From the NCBI RefSeq assembly GCF_004342905.1, contig NZ_SMAN01000016.1:1-64000 (forward strand): a DNA stretch of 64,000 bases. The letters run 5' to 3'. Under the pieces are notes generated by a model, which saw nothing but the letters and a program-made list of their open reading frames with translations, did not search any database and was not told where the DNA came from. Position numbers and translations under genes: made by a program. Source of the stretch: Melghiribacillus thermohalophilus (GTDB taxonomy: Bacteria > Bacillota > Bacilli > Bacillales > Alkalibacillaceae). Of this stretch, positions 45,721 through 55,790 are shown piece after piece. Numbering within the stretch: the first letter of the stretch is position 1; each line of letters starts with the position of its first letter.

Positions 45721-46113
45721 CTCATCCACCACCTTGTATTTTTTTCCTGGTGCCTGCGATCTTCACGAAAGAACAAGCTTTACCCGTTCTTTCGTCAAGA
45801 ACGCTTTATCATACGGGCTGACGAGTCTTATAGCCAATGTCAGAATCATAGTTGCCCTTATCATGTTTCCTTCATACTCAGTTCATTGACCCCCGGGTTT
45901 ATTTGATCTGGCAAAAAGAAAACCCGGCGAGGCCGAGCCTATACGGAAGACTGAGCCAGCAGTATAACTTGATAATGACTTCTCTATCCGGATCGAAACC
46001 GCTTTTTTCATTTTAAAGTTTAAAGGGAATTCAACCATCCTACTGCTTGCTATGACGGAAGTTTTTTGCGGGAAAAAAGACCGGACAGTGTAATCGCCCG
46101 GTCTTTTTCTTAA
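45721..46113. other. Hairpin-rich gap between binding-protein and permease genes
   Basis: No gene. Three strong inverted repeats are present: ACGAAAGAAC/GTTCTTTCGT (45765-45795), CCGGGTTT/AAACCCGG (45893-45927) and the terminator AAAGACCGG/CCGGTCTTT (about 46081-46107) right after the binding-protein stop. They could lower permease expression relative to the binding protein, or mark the ends of inserted sequence. Confidence 0.5.
46078..46110 (-). terminator. Terminator after the TAXI binding-protein gene
   Basis: AAAAGACCGG and CCGGTCTTTTT pair around a 12-nt loop just downstream of the stop at 46114. A and T tracts on both sides suit termination. Confidence 0.75.
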
Positions 46114-47121
46114 TTAATCTAGAAGGCCGATTTCCTTGAAGTATCTTTCAGCTCCAGGATGAAGCTTCAGATCACCTAAACCATTCAAAGCATTGTCTTT
46201 GGTGATATGCTGGCCCTGACTGTGTGTGATATCACCGGCATTTTCAAATAGAGCTTTTGTAATTTCATAACCAAGGTCTTCATCAATTAAGTCTGTGCTT
46301 CCCACAAGAATGGCATATGCAGAAAGAGTCGTAACCGGCTCTTCCAGCCATTCCCAGCTGCCGGCAGGAATTTCAAACTCTTCATAGCCAGTTGTTTCTT
46401 CAAGAGATGCTAATTCTTCCCCGGAAATCTCCAGAAGCTTTACTTCTCCTGTTGCTGCCTGTAGCTCATCAACCGCTGAAGATGGCAGGCCGAGAATTCC
46501 GAAGCTGGCATCTACCTGTCCATCCTGAAGTTTTTTACTTGCATCACCAAAACCTTCCTGGAATGCTGTGTAATCACCTTCACCGATTCCATACGCTTCG
46601 AGGATTTGCTTGGCAAGTGTCTGTGTTCCGCTTCCAGGAGGGCCGATCGCAACCCGCTTACCTTTTAAATCTGCAATGGATTCAATTCCTGTTGATTCGA
46701 GGGTAAATACCTGCATGACTTCAGGGTAGATATGACCCATAAAGCCGAAGTTGTCAATGACCGTACCGTCAAATGCTCCTGTACCTTCAATCGCTTCATG
46801 AGCAGGAACATGAACAGTCATTCCAAGCTCTAATTCTCCGCGGCCGATGCGAGAAAGGTTGTCAACTGAGGCGTCAGTAGAAATAGCTGATACACTGAAT
46901 CCTTCAACATCAACATTATCCGTTAGGATATTGGCGATTTCCTGTCCCAGCGGGTAATATGTACCCCCGGTACTGCCCGTTCCTAACTGAATTTGGGCCC
47001 CTTCGCCGCCGGCATTATCTCCGTCATTGTCTCCGCCGGCATTGTTATCCTCATCACCTGACCCACATGCAGCCAGAACAAGGATTAACGCGAAAAATAC
47101 CATACTGAAAAGTTTCTTCAT
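46114..47121 (-). CDS. TAXI family TRAP transporter solute-binding lipoprotein
   Basis: About 335 residues. A lipoprotein signal peptide ends in a lipobox LVLAACGSG; an acidic Asn/Asp/Gly linker follows, then a periplasmic-binding fold. TAXI-family features are QLGTGSTGGTYYPLGQEIANIL and RVAIGPPGSGTQTLAKQIL. It should deliver a small organic acid or amino acid to the fused permease encoded downstream. The ATG at 47121 with GAGGGGGAAG upstream is preferred over 47145. Some family members bind glutamate or alpha-ketoglutarate, but the substrate here is unknown. Confidence 0.92.
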   Translation of the reverse strand: MKKLFSMVFFALILVLAACGSGDEDNNAGGDNDGDNAGGEGAQIQLGTGSTGGTYYPLGQEIANILTDNVDVEGFSVSAISTDASVDNLSRIGRGELELGMTVHVPAHEAIEGTGAFDGTVIDNFGFMGHIYPEVMQVFTLESTGIESIADLKGKRVAIGPPGSGTQTLAKQILEAYGIGEGDYTAFQEGFGDASKKLQDGQVDASFGILGLPSSAVDELQAATGEVKLLEISGEELASLEETTGYEEFEIPAGSWEWLEEPVTTLSAYAILVGSTDLIDEDLGYEITKALFENAGDITHSQGQHITKDNALNGLGDLKLHPGAERYFKEIGLLD

Positions 47122-47270
47122 ATTATCTTCCCCCTCTTCTTTCAAAATAGTATGCTATTATGGAACAACACATTCCTGTCCTATAATAGCATAATTTTAT
47201 TTTACAAAAAATTTACCAAAAGTCAAATAGAGGTGAAGCGAATGGATGGCTTATTTCCCGGGAAATTTTT

Positions 47271-49412
47271 CTATGAATCGACATGAAACAGTTGTTGAAC
47301 CTGATCCTTCGACATCAATACATCCCGTGGTCTGCTACCTTTCTGTTCAGATATAATCCCCAGATCTTCCATGCGGTCAACTAGTCTCGCAGCGCGGTTG
47401 TAGCCGATTTTGAAGCGTCTTTGCAAAAGTGAAGTGCTAGCATTTCCTTCTTGAACAACAAAATCGATGACATCATACAAAAGATCGTCTTCATTTTCTT
47501 CCGCAGCGAATTTTTCGATCAAATCATCCTGTTTAAAAATATAGCGGGGCTCACCATGTTTTTTGACAAAGTTTGTCACCCGTTCAATTTCCTCATCAGA
47601 AACAAAAGCCCCCTGGATTCTGCGGGATTTGCCAGCACCGTTTTCTAAAAACAGCATATCCCCTTTGCCTAATAGCTTTTCTGCCCCATTGACGTCAATG
47701 ATGGTGCGGGAATCTACCTGTGATGAAACAGCAAAGGCAATTCTTGTCGGGATATTCGCTTTAATCAAGCCAGTGATGACATCAACAGATGGACGTTGGG
47801 TGGCAAGTAACAGATGGATGCCGCATGCCCGGGCTTTTTGAGCAATCCTGCAAATGGCATCTTCCACATCCTGTGGGGAGACCATCATTAAATCAGCCAG
47901 TTCGTCAATGACAATGACGAGATAGGGCAATTTTTCATCCATCTTACCTTCTCTTCCCATTTTCTCATTATACCGTTCGATGTCCCTTGCGCCGGTTTGA
48001 ACAAAACGTTCATATCTCTCCTCCATCTCGCCTACTGCCCACTTTAATGCAGATGTAGCAGCTTTCACATCGCTGATGACCGGCGATACCAGATGGGGAA
48101 TGGCATTGTATGGAGCCAGTTCCACCATTTTCGGGTCAATGAGCATAAATCGGACGTCATTGTCACTGGCCTTATATAACAGGCTGATGAGGATGGTATT
48201 AATACAAACACTTTTTCCCGATCCGGTTGCACCGGCAATTAACCCGTGGGGCATCTTTTTTAAATCCGTCACTACAGGCTCACCGGCAATGTCCAGGCCA
48301 AGTGCCACCGTTAATGGGGAAGCAGATTGCTGAAATAGCCTGTCCTGCAAAATCTCGGATAAATAAACGGCTTCTGCCTTTTCATTGGGAACTTCGATGC
48401 CAATTGCATTTTTTCCTGGAATCGGTGCCTCCATCCGAATATCTCTGGCTGCAAGGTTTAATTTAATATCATCCGACAAATTTGTAATCTTGCTTACTTT
48501 TACCCCGGGGTCCGGCTTTACTTCGTATCTTGTTACCGTTGGACCCCTCATGGCATTGGTTACTTTTGCTTTGACATGAAAGTGTCTCAGGGTTAATTCA
48601 AGTTGTTCCCGCTGGCTTTGTATCCAATTCTCATCGTGGGGATTCCCTTTCTCTGGTTCATTTAACAGGTGCAATGGTGGAAGCGTACGGTTTTTCTCCT
48701 GCAATGGTTTTTTATGTTGAACATTTTTTCGGTCTTCAGGGGTCATGATGACATTAAATGGAGTAAGTACAGCGTTTTTTCTGCCCCCCTGGTCGGATTC
48801 CCCTTCATTTCCTTTTTTATGTTGCGGGCGTTTACCCGATTCATGGAAAGTTTGTTCATGTTCTGACCGGGAAATGTTTGCCCGATGGACAATATTTTCC
48901 GGGCCTTCTTCATTTACGCTTTTTTCTCTGTTCTCCGTAAAGGAATCCCTCGCATCAATAACAATCCCTGCCTGCTCTTTTTTATTTGAAACATTCTCTC
49001 GCCCGTGGATATTTTCATTGATTTGATTCGTACCTGACTCCTGACGTTTACGAATAAATGAAGGGATGTCTTCTACTTTTTTTTCATCATCTGAGCGCTT
49101 TTTGGAATACCCATAAACAGGAGAAGGGACATCAGAAGGCTGAAATGGACGTTTTCGCTCTGACGGTCCTGATCTTTCATCCCTTTCCCGGGAATTTTCT
49201 GCCGTTTTACGATTATTCTTCCGTCTATTTACTGCTGGTTCTTCGTCTGGTATGACAGGAAAACGAAAATGATTCCTTTTTGGATATTGATAAGATACTC
49301 TGGCTTCAATGGATTGATTCGTCGAATGAATTTCTTGATTTGTATCGATTCTGGATTGTTCCTGATTATCTGAAAGGATTTTTCTCAGCCATTTCATGAT
49401 TTGTTCAAGCAT
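47271..49412 (-). CDS. sftA: DNA translocase SftA (FtsK/SpoIIIE family)
   Basis: About 713 residues. SftA clears chromosomal DNA from the closing septum. The N-terminal about 300 residues are hydrophilic and low complexity with no membrane segments, as in the soluble SftA rather than SpoIIIE. The motor domain has Walker A GATGSGKSVCIN, Walker B-like LVIVIDELADLMM and the ATQRPSVDVITG segment. A C-terminal winged-helix gamma domain (LLQRRFKIGYNRAARLVDRMEDLGI region) completes it. The start is uncertain: ATG at 49412 with GAGTGGGG upstream is chosen over 49487. Neighbour ytpR agrees with the B. subtilis order. Confidence 0.93.
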   Translation of the reverse strand: MLEQIMKWLRKILSDNQEQSRIDTNQEIHSTNQSIEARVSYQYPKRNHFRFPVIPDEEPAVNRRKNNRKTAENSRERDERSGPSERKRPFQPSDVPSPVYGYSKKRSDDEKKVEDIPSFIRKRQESGTNQINENIHGRENVSNKKEQAGIVIDARDSFTENREKSVNEEGPENIVHRANISRSEHEQTFHESGKRPQHKKGNEGESDQGGRKNAVLTPFNVIMTPEDRKNVQHKKPLQEKNRTLPPLHLLNEPEKGNPHDENWIQSQREQLELTLRHFHVKAKVTNAMRGPTVTRYEVKPDPGVKVSKITNLSDDIKLNLAARDIRMEAPIPGKNAIGIEVPNEKAEAVYLSEILQDRLFQQSASPLTVALGLDIAGEPVVTDLKKMPHGLIAGATGSGKSVCINTILISLLYKASDNDVRFMLIDPKMVELAPYNAIPHLVSPVISDVKAATSALKWAVGEMEERYERFVQTGARDIERYNEKMGREGKMDEKLPYLVIVIDELADLMMVSPQDVEDAICRIAQKARACGIHLLLATQRPSVDVITGLIKANIPTRIAFAVSSQVDSRTIIDVNGAEKLLGKGDMLFLENGAGKSRRIQGAFVSDEEIERVTNFVKKHGEPRYIFKQDDLIEKFAAEENEDDLLYDVIDFVVQEGNASTSLLQRRFKIGYNRAARLVDRMEDLGIISEQKGSRPRDVLMSKDQVQQLFHVDS

Positions 49413-49761
49413 GAACCCCACTCTTTCTTTGTTGTATTCCACTATCTCTAGTAATTTCATTATGGTTATGATTGGGAAGAAAATCAATGGGTAGATTCGA
49501 GCAAAAAGAAAGCAAGGCTTAGCTTTGCCCCGAAAACCAATGAAGGATCACCTGGGTACTGCCCGCTTCTCCAGGGGGGCTGAACGTTTCTAGACAATAG
49601 AGAAAAGCAAAGGAGACACCGTTTCTGCACAGATCTTTTGAGGAAGAGGAAAGCGTCAAGAACGGGCTGGGAATCGTGCCTGGATCATAACAGGGATTGT
49701 GTATTCCCCCGCCATTTAAAAAAACCCAATCTATTTTTATAATAGATTGGGCAGAAGTTTA
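49413..49761. other. sftA upstream region and ytpR terminator
   Basis: No credible gene. CCCAATCTATT (49725-49735) and AATAGATTGGG (49741-49751) form a strong stem with a T tract on the minus strand, terminating ytpR. A short GCAAGGCTTAGCTTTGC inverted repeat lies near 49512-49528. Confidence 0.55.
49725..49751 (-). terminator. Terminator of ytpR
   Basis: Perfect 11-bp stem with a 5-nt loop, followed on the minus strand by a run of T. Confidence 0.85.
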
Positions 49762-50373
49762 TTACCCTTCGAAGGACTGACCCGTTTCATATTTGTCATC
49801 ATCAAGTACTAAAATCCCTTTTTTGTCTGGTGCATTCGGAAGACCAAGCTCTCTTGCCGAACAGATCATCCCGGAGGATTTTACGCCCCTGAGTTCAGCC
49901 TCTTTGATTTCCATTCCATCCGGCATGATCGCTCCAACCCTGGCAACAACTACTTTCTGGCCTTCTTCCACATTAGGCGCCCCACAGACAATTTGCAGCG
50001 GTTCTGCTTCACCAACATCAACTTTGCAGACGTTCAGTTTATCCGCATTTTCGTGAGATTTTCTTTCCATTACATACCCCACAACAAATTTAGGAGATAA
50101 ATCTATATCCAGGGTTTCATGCAGTCCGTTTTTTTGAAAGACCTGGTGAATGGAATCAAGCAAATCTCTGGTCAGTTGAATGGGACCGTTTCCCTTAAAA
50201 TGGAAATAGTCTGATGCATGAAATATATTGTACCCTACGACTTGATCCATTTGTTTATCCGTTATTTTGACAACATCGTTAAATGCCTCGTGAACAAGGT
50301 GATAGCGGTTTCCCTCTTTTAAAGGAATGATGAATACATCTCCAATTCCCTCTTTATTATAATAAACTTTCAT
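49762..50373 (-). CDS. ytpR: tRNA-binding domain protein YtpR
   Basis: 203 residues. The N-terminal about 90 residues are a DUF4479 region; the C-terminal half is an EMAP-II/PheT-like OB-fold tRNA-binding domain (FVVGYVMERKSHENADKLNVCKVDVGEA region to SSGMICSARELGLP). It resembles the N-terminus of phenylalanyl-tRNA synthetase beta chain, but the precise role is unknown. It follows ytpQ by about 26 bp in one operon. Confidence 0.92.
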   Translation of the reverse strand: MKVYYNKEGIGDVFIIPLKEGNRYHLVHEAFNDVVKITDKQMDQVVGYNIFHASDYFHFKGNGPIQLTRDLLDSIHQVFQKNGLHETLDIDLSPKFVVGYVMERKSHENADKLNVCKVDVGEAEPLQIVCGAPNVEEGQKVVVARVGAIMPDGMEIKEAELRGVKSSGMICSARELGLPNAPDKKGILVLDDDKYETGQSFEG

Positions 50374-50399
50374 AATACTCGTCCTTTCTAATTTAAACC

Positions 50400-51206
50400 T
50401 TAATCCTCTCTCTTCTTGTTTTTTGCAAGAATAAATATTGGCTCCAGCTTCTGATCTTCGTAAAGAAATGAAAGAGAGGTTATCGGTATTCGTCCCTCTG
50501 CAAAAAACTGCATGGTCATTTGCGCTAATATATCATAACCGGCTTCGTTTTTAATATCAGCAAAAATACATACATCATGGTGAGGAACGGCTATTGCGAG
50601 TTCCCCTGCAACCCGTGCTTTCATCTGTTCCAGCAGAACCTCGTTCAATATTCTGCTGGCATCATATCCATCATTTGTTGCAATAAAGTAAAACGTGTTT
50701 CCGGCTACTTCGTCCTGCTTCATATCCGTTGACAGAGACCGAACATTAAAGGAGGCCACTTCTTTCACCCGTTCTTCTGTCCAACCCTCCGATTTCAGCA
50801 AACTTTCATCGATCAGCCGATAAGATTTTCCCAGATCAAGGGCATAATAGATTCTTGTCTCAGCGGTATGATCCCGGTAAATTAACTTTCTTCCATCCTT
50901 CGTTTCAGCAGGAAATGAAGCAGACCGAATAACTGGAAATATATATTGTTCTTTCCCGGTTAAAACCTGCTTTTCATGCATGACCCTGAGGGCTTCTTTT
51001 ATATGCTCCTCCAGTTCATCGAGAGCAGCATCTTTTTTTACTTCCCACTTGGAAATAACACCGGGAAGAGATATATCAATCCCCTGTTTTGTATCTTTCC
51101 ATTCGATCCGAAAAACATCCCGCTCTCGATCGAAGGAAAGATTCCAGTCGGGGTTTTGAAACCGTTGTTCAAGAAGGTTTTTCATCTTCATACTGGACAT
51201 ACGCAT
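50400..51206 (-). CDS. ytpQ: DUF1444 family protein YtpQ
   Basis: 268 residues, close to the family length. Recognised by neighbourhood (ytpP-ytpQ-ytpR) and by segments such as GVISKWEVKKD, FPVIRSASFPAET and VPHHDVCIFADIKNEAGYDILAQM. No catalytic motif can be named and no membrane segment is present. The first ATG (51206) lies 7 nt after GGGGGG. Function is unknown. Confidence 0.88.
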   Translation of the reverse strand: MRMSSMKMKNLLEQRFQNPDWNLSFDRERDVFRIEWKDTKQGIDISLPGVISKWEVKKDAALDELEEHIKEALRVMHEKQVLTGKEQYIFPVIRSASFPAETKDGRKLIYRDHTAETRIYYALDLGKSYRLIDESLLKSEGWTEERVKEVASFNVRSLSTDMKQDEVAGNTFYFIATNDGYDASRILNEVLLEQMKARVAGELAIAVPHHDVCIFADIKNEAGYDILAQMTMQFFAEGRIPITSLSFLYEDQKLEPIFILAKNKKRED

Positions 51207-51304
51207 TGGAATTCCCCCCTTTATGAGTTCAGCCCATCATGCGGTAAACTTTTTTCACTAGACACTAACAGTTATTTTAGCAAACTTCCAGTAAAAAATA
51301 AAAA

Positions 51305-51327
51305 CATGATCCGCAAAAGGGATCATG
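51305..51327 (-). terminator. Terminator overlapping the 3' end of ytpP
   Basis: CATGATCC (51305-51312) and GGATCATG (51320-51327) pair, with T residues following on the minus strand. The ytpP stop lies within the stem. Confidence 0.65.
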
Positions 51328-51643
51328 CCTGTAAATCATCTAAAAAAGCTTCAATTTCCTCTCTCGTTTTTCGATCTTTGCTGACAAACCGGCCAATTTC
51401 CACACCGTTTTCAAATGCGATAAAACTCGGGATCCCAAATACATCATATTCCTGACAGAGGTCAATGAAGTCATCCCGATCGACATATACAAATTGAAAC
51501 TCTTCATATTTTTTTTCGATCTCGGGCATAAAGGGTTCGATCAATCGGCAATCGGGACACCAGTCTGCGGAAAACAGCAGTACGGTTTTACCCCGGCTAA
51601 TCATCGGTAATAATTCATCCTGGTCACTTAGCCATTTCATCAT
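51323..51643 (-). CDS. ytpP: Thioredoxin-like protein YtpP
   Basis: 106 residues. Thioredoxin fold with active site ADWCPDCRLIEPF (CxxC) and cis-Pro in FGIPSFIAF. It probably reduces disulfides or acts in the bacillithiol system. The start ATG shares one base with the stop of the upstream permease gene, so the two are translationally coupled; a second ATG at 51640 is equally possible. Confidence 0.92.
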   Translation of the reverse strand: MMKWLSDQDELLPMISRGKTVLLFSADWCPDCRLIEPFMPEIEKKYEEFQFVYVDRDDFIDLCQEYDVFGIPSFIAFENGVEIGRFVSKDRKTREEIEAFLDDLQA

Positions 51644-52677
51644 TATTTTCCTCCTTCATGTAAGGACAGTTTCATATCGCCATGTTTAATCCAACCTAGT
51701 GTTCTAAACCATTCTGATAATAACAGACTAATGATGGCTGGACCAATGATATGCAGCATGAGAACCGTGAAAAAAACATTCCAGCTAAATCCCATGGTCT
51801 CAAATGTCATCAATTGACCTACGAACCCGCTTGTTCCCATTCCTGCACCGTATGGATTATTTTCCAGCTCAAATACTACCGTGGCCAGAGGGGCAAGCAC
51901 AGCACCCGCTATCGTAGGGGGAAGTATAATGATCGGCTTTCGGATAATATTGGCCACCTGAAGCATGGATGTTCCAATGCCCTGAGCAAATAAACCGCCT
52001 ACTCCATTCTCACGGTAACTGCTGATGGCAAAACCGATCATCTGTGCCGAACATCCAACCGCTGCTGCTCCGGCTGCAATTCCTTCCAGGCCGAGCATAA
52101 TGGCAATGGCTGCACTGGATATAGGGGCTGTCAATGCCCATCCCATTAAAACGGCAATCACAATACCCATTAAAAAGGGGCGAAGTTCGGTAGCCCATTC
52201 AATCGTATTTCCGAACCCGGTCATAAACGAGTTAATATACGGACCTACAAATAATGCGGTCATAAATCCTGTAAAGATGGTGAAAAAAGGTGTGACAATA
52301 ATATCTATCTTTGTCTCACCACTGATCAGTTTTCCGATTTCTACTGCTGTCAATGCAGAGATGTAGCTTCCTGCCGGCCCTCCAAGATCTGCTCCAGCTG
52401 CTCCGCTAATTAAGGCTGCAAATATGACAAGTGGAGGAGCATGAAGCCCATAAGCTATCGCTACTCCTATGGCTCCTCCCCATACTTTTGTTTCCATAGC
52501 CAAACTTCCCATATCGACCAAAACCGTTATATTTAGTTCCTGACCAATGGTTTTGAAAATTAACCCAATGATCAGAGAAGAAAAAAGTCCTAATGCCATA
52601 TAAGATAATGCAGTAATAAAATATTCCTTCGGAGACAGGGTTACCCCTTTTTTTTGCATAAATTCCTTTATTTTCAT
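51643..52677 (-). CDS. PTS EIIC-like membrane permease (PTS_EIIC_2 family)
   Basis: 344 residues with about eight to ten hydrophobic segments. Gly/Ala-rich motifs such as GVAIAYGLHAPPLVIFAALISGAAGADLGGPAGSY-like sequence (near 52370-52480), LMGWALTAPISSAAIAIML and GAGMGTSGFVGQL are those of the stand-alone PTS_EIIC_2 group. Despite the name no EIIA or EIIB domain is fused or nearby, so transport by phosphotransfer is doubtful. It overlaps ytpP by one base. Confidence 0.82.
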   Translation of the reverse strand: MKIKEFMQKKGVTLSPKEYFITALSYMALGLFSSLIIGLIFKTIGQELNITVLVDMGSLAMETKVWGGAIGVAIAYGLHAPPLVIFAALISGAAGADLGGPAGSYISALTAVEIGKLISGETKIDIIVTPFFTIFTGFMTALFVGPYINSFMTGFGNTIEWATELRPFLMGIVIAVLMGWALTAPISSAAIAIMLGLEGIAAGAAAVGCSAQMIGFAISSYRENGVGGLFAQGIGTSMLQVANIIRKPIIILPPTIAGAVLAPLATVVFELENNPYGAGMGTSGFVGQLMTFETMGFSWNVFFTVLMLHIIGPAIISLLLSEWFRTLGWIKHGDMKLSLHEGGK

Positions 52678-52785
52678 ATCTGACTTTACACCTGCCTTTA
52701 CATATTTGCAATGATTCTATCATACATGAAAACCGTCAGGAACTCAATAATTTTTCTGGCTATCTCTTAAATTGTCTTTCTAACA

Positions 52786-52814
52786 TTGTCATAATTTAAA
52801 ATTAATTCTATAAT
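52786..52814 (+). promoter_or_regulatory. Sigma-A-like promoter of the chemoreceptor gene
   Basis: TTGTCA (52786-52791), a 17-nt spacer and consensus TATAAT (52809-52814) lie about 65 nt before the chemoreceptor start. A sigma-D motif, usual for chemoreceptors in B. subtilis, was not recognised. Confidence 0.6.
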
Positions 52815-52878
52815 TGTGAATAATGCTAGAAAATTTTCCCGTTTCATGGGGAAATATGTCCAAAAAGGAGGAACCATA

Positions 52879-55137
52879 TTGAAAACGATTAAAGGAAAAG
52901 TAGGGTTTATGCTCATTTTATCCATTATCAGCCTATCCATTTTGACAGGTTTCAACATATTTTTTCTAAACAAGCAAAATGATATGGCAAAGACAAAGCA
53001 AATGGTACAGCAGGCCATGCAGCAAAGTGAAAACATTAAATATGAGCTGATGAACACCAGATTCTATGAACAGCAATTTTACAATGATCCATCTAAAGAG
53101 ACGGCTGAAAAACTGAGAAACTCTATTCAAACCTTACATAATAAGGCGAAAAGCTATGCTGAATCCCACCAGATGCATGAGGAGATCGCCGGCGGATTCA
53201 CATCAATTGTAGACAGTTCTAATTTATATATGGAAGAACTGGAACCCGTAATAAAAATGTATGAAATCCTTGGTTTTAATTCAGATGAAGGACAATACAA
53301 GACGTTGAATGATACATACGACCTCCTGTATTCACTCGTTGAACAGACTGGAAATCATCATCTGGTCCGTCTAGTACTGGAAATGCGAATGAATGAGCAA
53401 AATTATTTAGAAACGGGCAATAACGCTGCATTAAATAACTTTAATAAATATGTGGATCAGTTTAACGTAAATCTCCGTGAGTCCGATGTTGAAGATGGGG
53501 AAAGGACGAAAATTAGCCGAGAAGCATTAAACTACAAAACAAGAATGCTTTCGATCCGCACTACTTTAGAGAGCGCCATGGAAATCAAACAACAGTTTGA
53601 AGAAATCACATCTTCTGTTGTCAATCAGGTGAATCAGGTAACTGTTGCCGCTGAAGATGTGAATAACCGTATGCAGAAAGAACAGGAAGAACTTCAGCAG
53701 CTGTTATATATCCTGTTAATTTCCATTGGTGTCATTGTTTTATTACTCCTTCTGATTACAGGAACCTTTTTAATCCGCTCCATTAACCGTTCTATCCAGA
53801 CATTAAAGCAGGGTGCAGAGATTATGGGCAGTGGTGATCTTGCATTTCGTGTAGATGTAAAAGGAAAAGATGAGATGTCTGATTTAGCTGCATCCTTTAA
53901 TCACATGGCTGAAAAAATGAATCAGTCCTTATTGAAGGTAAGGGATGCGGCCAAAATACTTGGTTCATCATCCAGTGATTTAGCAGCCATCTCTCAGCAA
54001 ACTTCTTCTCAGGCGCAAGAGGTAAATGATGCGATTAATCAAGTAGCTATCGGCTCGCAGGAACAGGCGGGCCAGATTGAAGAAAGCACAACCCTGATCG
54101 AAAATGTAGCAAAAGCGATTGAACAAACTGAATCAATGAAAGATGAAATTATCGAAGCATTGAAAAATGCCGAATCAGAAAGTCAGAATGGTTTTGAAAA
54201 AATGAATCAATTGGAAAATATCACAAAATCTTTTATTGAACTGGCCAACCATTTAACAAAAGAGATTCAGCAGGCTACCGACCAGTCGAATAAAATTAAC
54301 CAAATCGTATCCACCATTCAGGAAATTGCTGACAACACGAATTTGCTTGCATTAAATGCCGCTATTGAATCGGCACGGGCTGGTGAAGACGGCCGGGGAT
54401 TCGCCGTTGTAGCAGATGAAGTGCGAAAACTTGCTGAACGCTCGAAAAATGAAGCCGAAGAAATCTATCATTTAATCAGTCAAATGACCGAACAGATGAA
54501 TGCCTTATCCAGAGAATCTGACAAGTTTAATACGTATCAGGAAGAACAGGCTGTTTCCGTAAAGGAAACAAAGAATGCATTTACAAGTATTACAGAACAC
54601 ATTTACGATATGAATGAGAAAACAGATAAGATCGGTACATCTCTTGAGGAAGTCAGGGATGCCAATGACGTACTTAAACAGAAGCTCCATGATATCAGTG
54701 TCATTTCCGAAGAAGCAGTTGCCACTGCAGAAGAAGTTGCAGCATCCAGTGAAAACCAGTCTGAATCCATTGCAAAAGTAAATGAGTCTGCCATGGATCT
54801 TCATGCATTATCCCAGGAACTTGAAGCTGAAGTAAGTGATTTTAAGCTAAATGAAAACGCTATAAACGGAAGTTTTGAATCAGACATGGATCTTGCAGAA
54901 GATGAATGGGACGATTATCAGGGACAAACCGAAGATATGGACAAGCAAGATTTAGAACCGTTCGATGAGGAAATCATGACAGATTCAACGGAAGCAGTGG
55001 AAGCAGAGGAAATAGAAGAAGAAACTGCGGCTGCCAAAGAAGAAGATGCGTATTCAGATGAAACGGAAGAAAACGTTGAGGATCAATGGGATGAAATCAA
55101 AAAAGCCTCAGATGAATTTCCTGATGAGAAAAAATAA
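52879..55137 (+). CDS. Methyl-accepting chemotaxis protein with acidic C-terminal tail
   Basis: About 752 residues. Membrane segment 1 ([18 protein letters not shown], about 8-27) is followed by a helical extracellular sensor of about 240 residues resembling four-helix or HBM types. Segment 2 ([21 protein letters not shown]) leads to HAMP (about 300-350) and a long coiled-coil signalling domain with the hairpin tip [22 protein letters not shown]. After the normal receptor end (near residue 660) come about 80 mostly acidic residues. It signals to CheA/CheW. The TTG start at 52879, 7 nt after AAGGAGG, is preferred over a GTG at 52816. The ligand is unknown. Confidence 0.93.
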   Translation: MKTIKGKVGFMLILSIISLSILTGFNIFFLNKQNDMAKTKQMVQQAMQQSENIKYELMNTRFYEQQFYNDPSKETAEKLRNSIQTLHNKAKSYAESHQMHEEIAGGFTSIVDSSNLYMEELEPVIKMYEILGFNSDEGQYKTLNDTYDLLYSLVEQTGNHHLVRLVLEMRMNEQNYLETGNNAALNNFNKYVDQFNVNLRESDVEDGERTKISREALNYKTRMLSIRTTLESAMEIKQQFEEITSSVVNQVNQVTVAAEDVNNRMQKEQEELQQLLYILLISIGVIVLLLLLITGTFLIRSINRSIQTLKQGAEIMGSGDLAFRVDVKGKDEMSDLAASFNHMAEKMNQSLLKVRDAAKILGSSSSDLAAISQQTSSQAQEVNDAINQVAIGSQEQAGQIEESTTLIENVAKAIEQTESMKDEIIEALKNAESESQNGFEKMNQLENITKSFIELANHLTKEIQQATDQSNKINQIVSTIQEIADNTNLLALNAAIESARAGEDGRGFAVVADEVRKLAERSKNEAEEIYHLISQMTEQMNALSRESDKFNTYQEEQAVSVKETKNAFTSITEHIYDMNEKTDKIGTSLEEVRDANDVLKQKLHDISVISEEAVATAEEVAASSENQSESIAKVNESAMDLHALSQELEAEVSDFKLNENAINGSFESDMDLAEDEWDDYQGQTEDMDKQDLEPFDEEIMTDSTEAVEAEEIEEETAAAKEEDAYSDETEENVEDQWDEIKKASDEFPDEKK

Positions 55138-55175
55138 TTTATCTGCACACAATGGTAGATAAGGATTACACAGTT

Positions 55176-55213
55176 ATAACCCCCCACAGTACATGGTTTC
55201 TGTGGGGGGTTAT
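55176..55213. terminator. Strong hairpin after the chemoreceptor gene
   Basis: ATAACCCCCCACAG (55176-55189) and CTGTGGGGGGTTAT (55200-55213) form a perfect 14-bp stem with a 10-nt loop. There is no long T run after it, but its position fits termination. Confidence 0.7.
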
Positions 55214-55268
55214 ATAACGAATCAGAGCCTTCAAACACCTGTCACTCAAGACAATATACGATAGATTT

Positions 55269-55790
55269 TTAATCGTTCTGTTTATAAGAAATGGACCGTA
55301 CCATCTCCATCATTAACCCTGCATCCTCCGCTAAATTTCGCTTCTCTGATACAGTGGAGATTCTTTTCCCTCCAAGGCCGACAATTAACTCATATTGACC
55401 GTCGTCATTATAAGGGACGGCTACTACATATCCGAACTGTTCTTCGGATTGAAATGTGGAATCTATTAGCACATCATTTTTATTGGCGGATTCATATAAT
55501 AAACGGCTTGCGTCTTCCTCCAGAGGATTAAAAAACAGTAAATATGTCTGATCACCGTCCTGTAATACCAGATTGTATTCGGTGGCATCAGCCATGTCCA
55601 TTTTCTCCGGAACATACAACGATAATGAATCTGTCTCTTCAGTAGCCTCTGTTGGATCCGCAAGAAACGCATCTTTAACAGCCCGTTCAGTATCATCAAT
55701 AATCTGTTCCTCCGATACAAACAAACATCCGCTTAAAAGAACTGATAACTGTGTCCATATGATTAAAAACAGGATTGGTTTAATTCTCAT
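55269..55790 (-). CDS. Putative lipoprotein of unknown function
   Basis: 173 residues. An N-terminal signal peptide ends in lipobox LLSGC (Cys near residue 22), so the mature protein is likely tethered to the outer membrane face. The remainder is acidic and mixed alpha/beta, with no motif I recognise. The C-terminus (NLAEDAGLMMEMVRSISY) looks helical. It is transcribed convergently with the chemoreceptor gene and divergently from ytoQ. Confidence 0.75.
   Translation of the reverse strand: MRIKPILFLIIWTQLSVLLSGCLFVSEEQIIDDTERAVKDAFLADPTEATEETDSLSLYVPEKMDMADATEYNLVLQDGDQTYLLFFNPLEEDASRLLYESANKNDVLIDSTFQSEEQFGYVVAVPYNDDGQYELIVGLGGKRISTVSEKRNLAEDAGLMMEMVRSISYKQND

Noticed and set aside
45765-45795. 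Hairpin as end of an insertion sequence
   Set aside because: No transposase remnant or direct repeat nearby; left as an unexplained structure.
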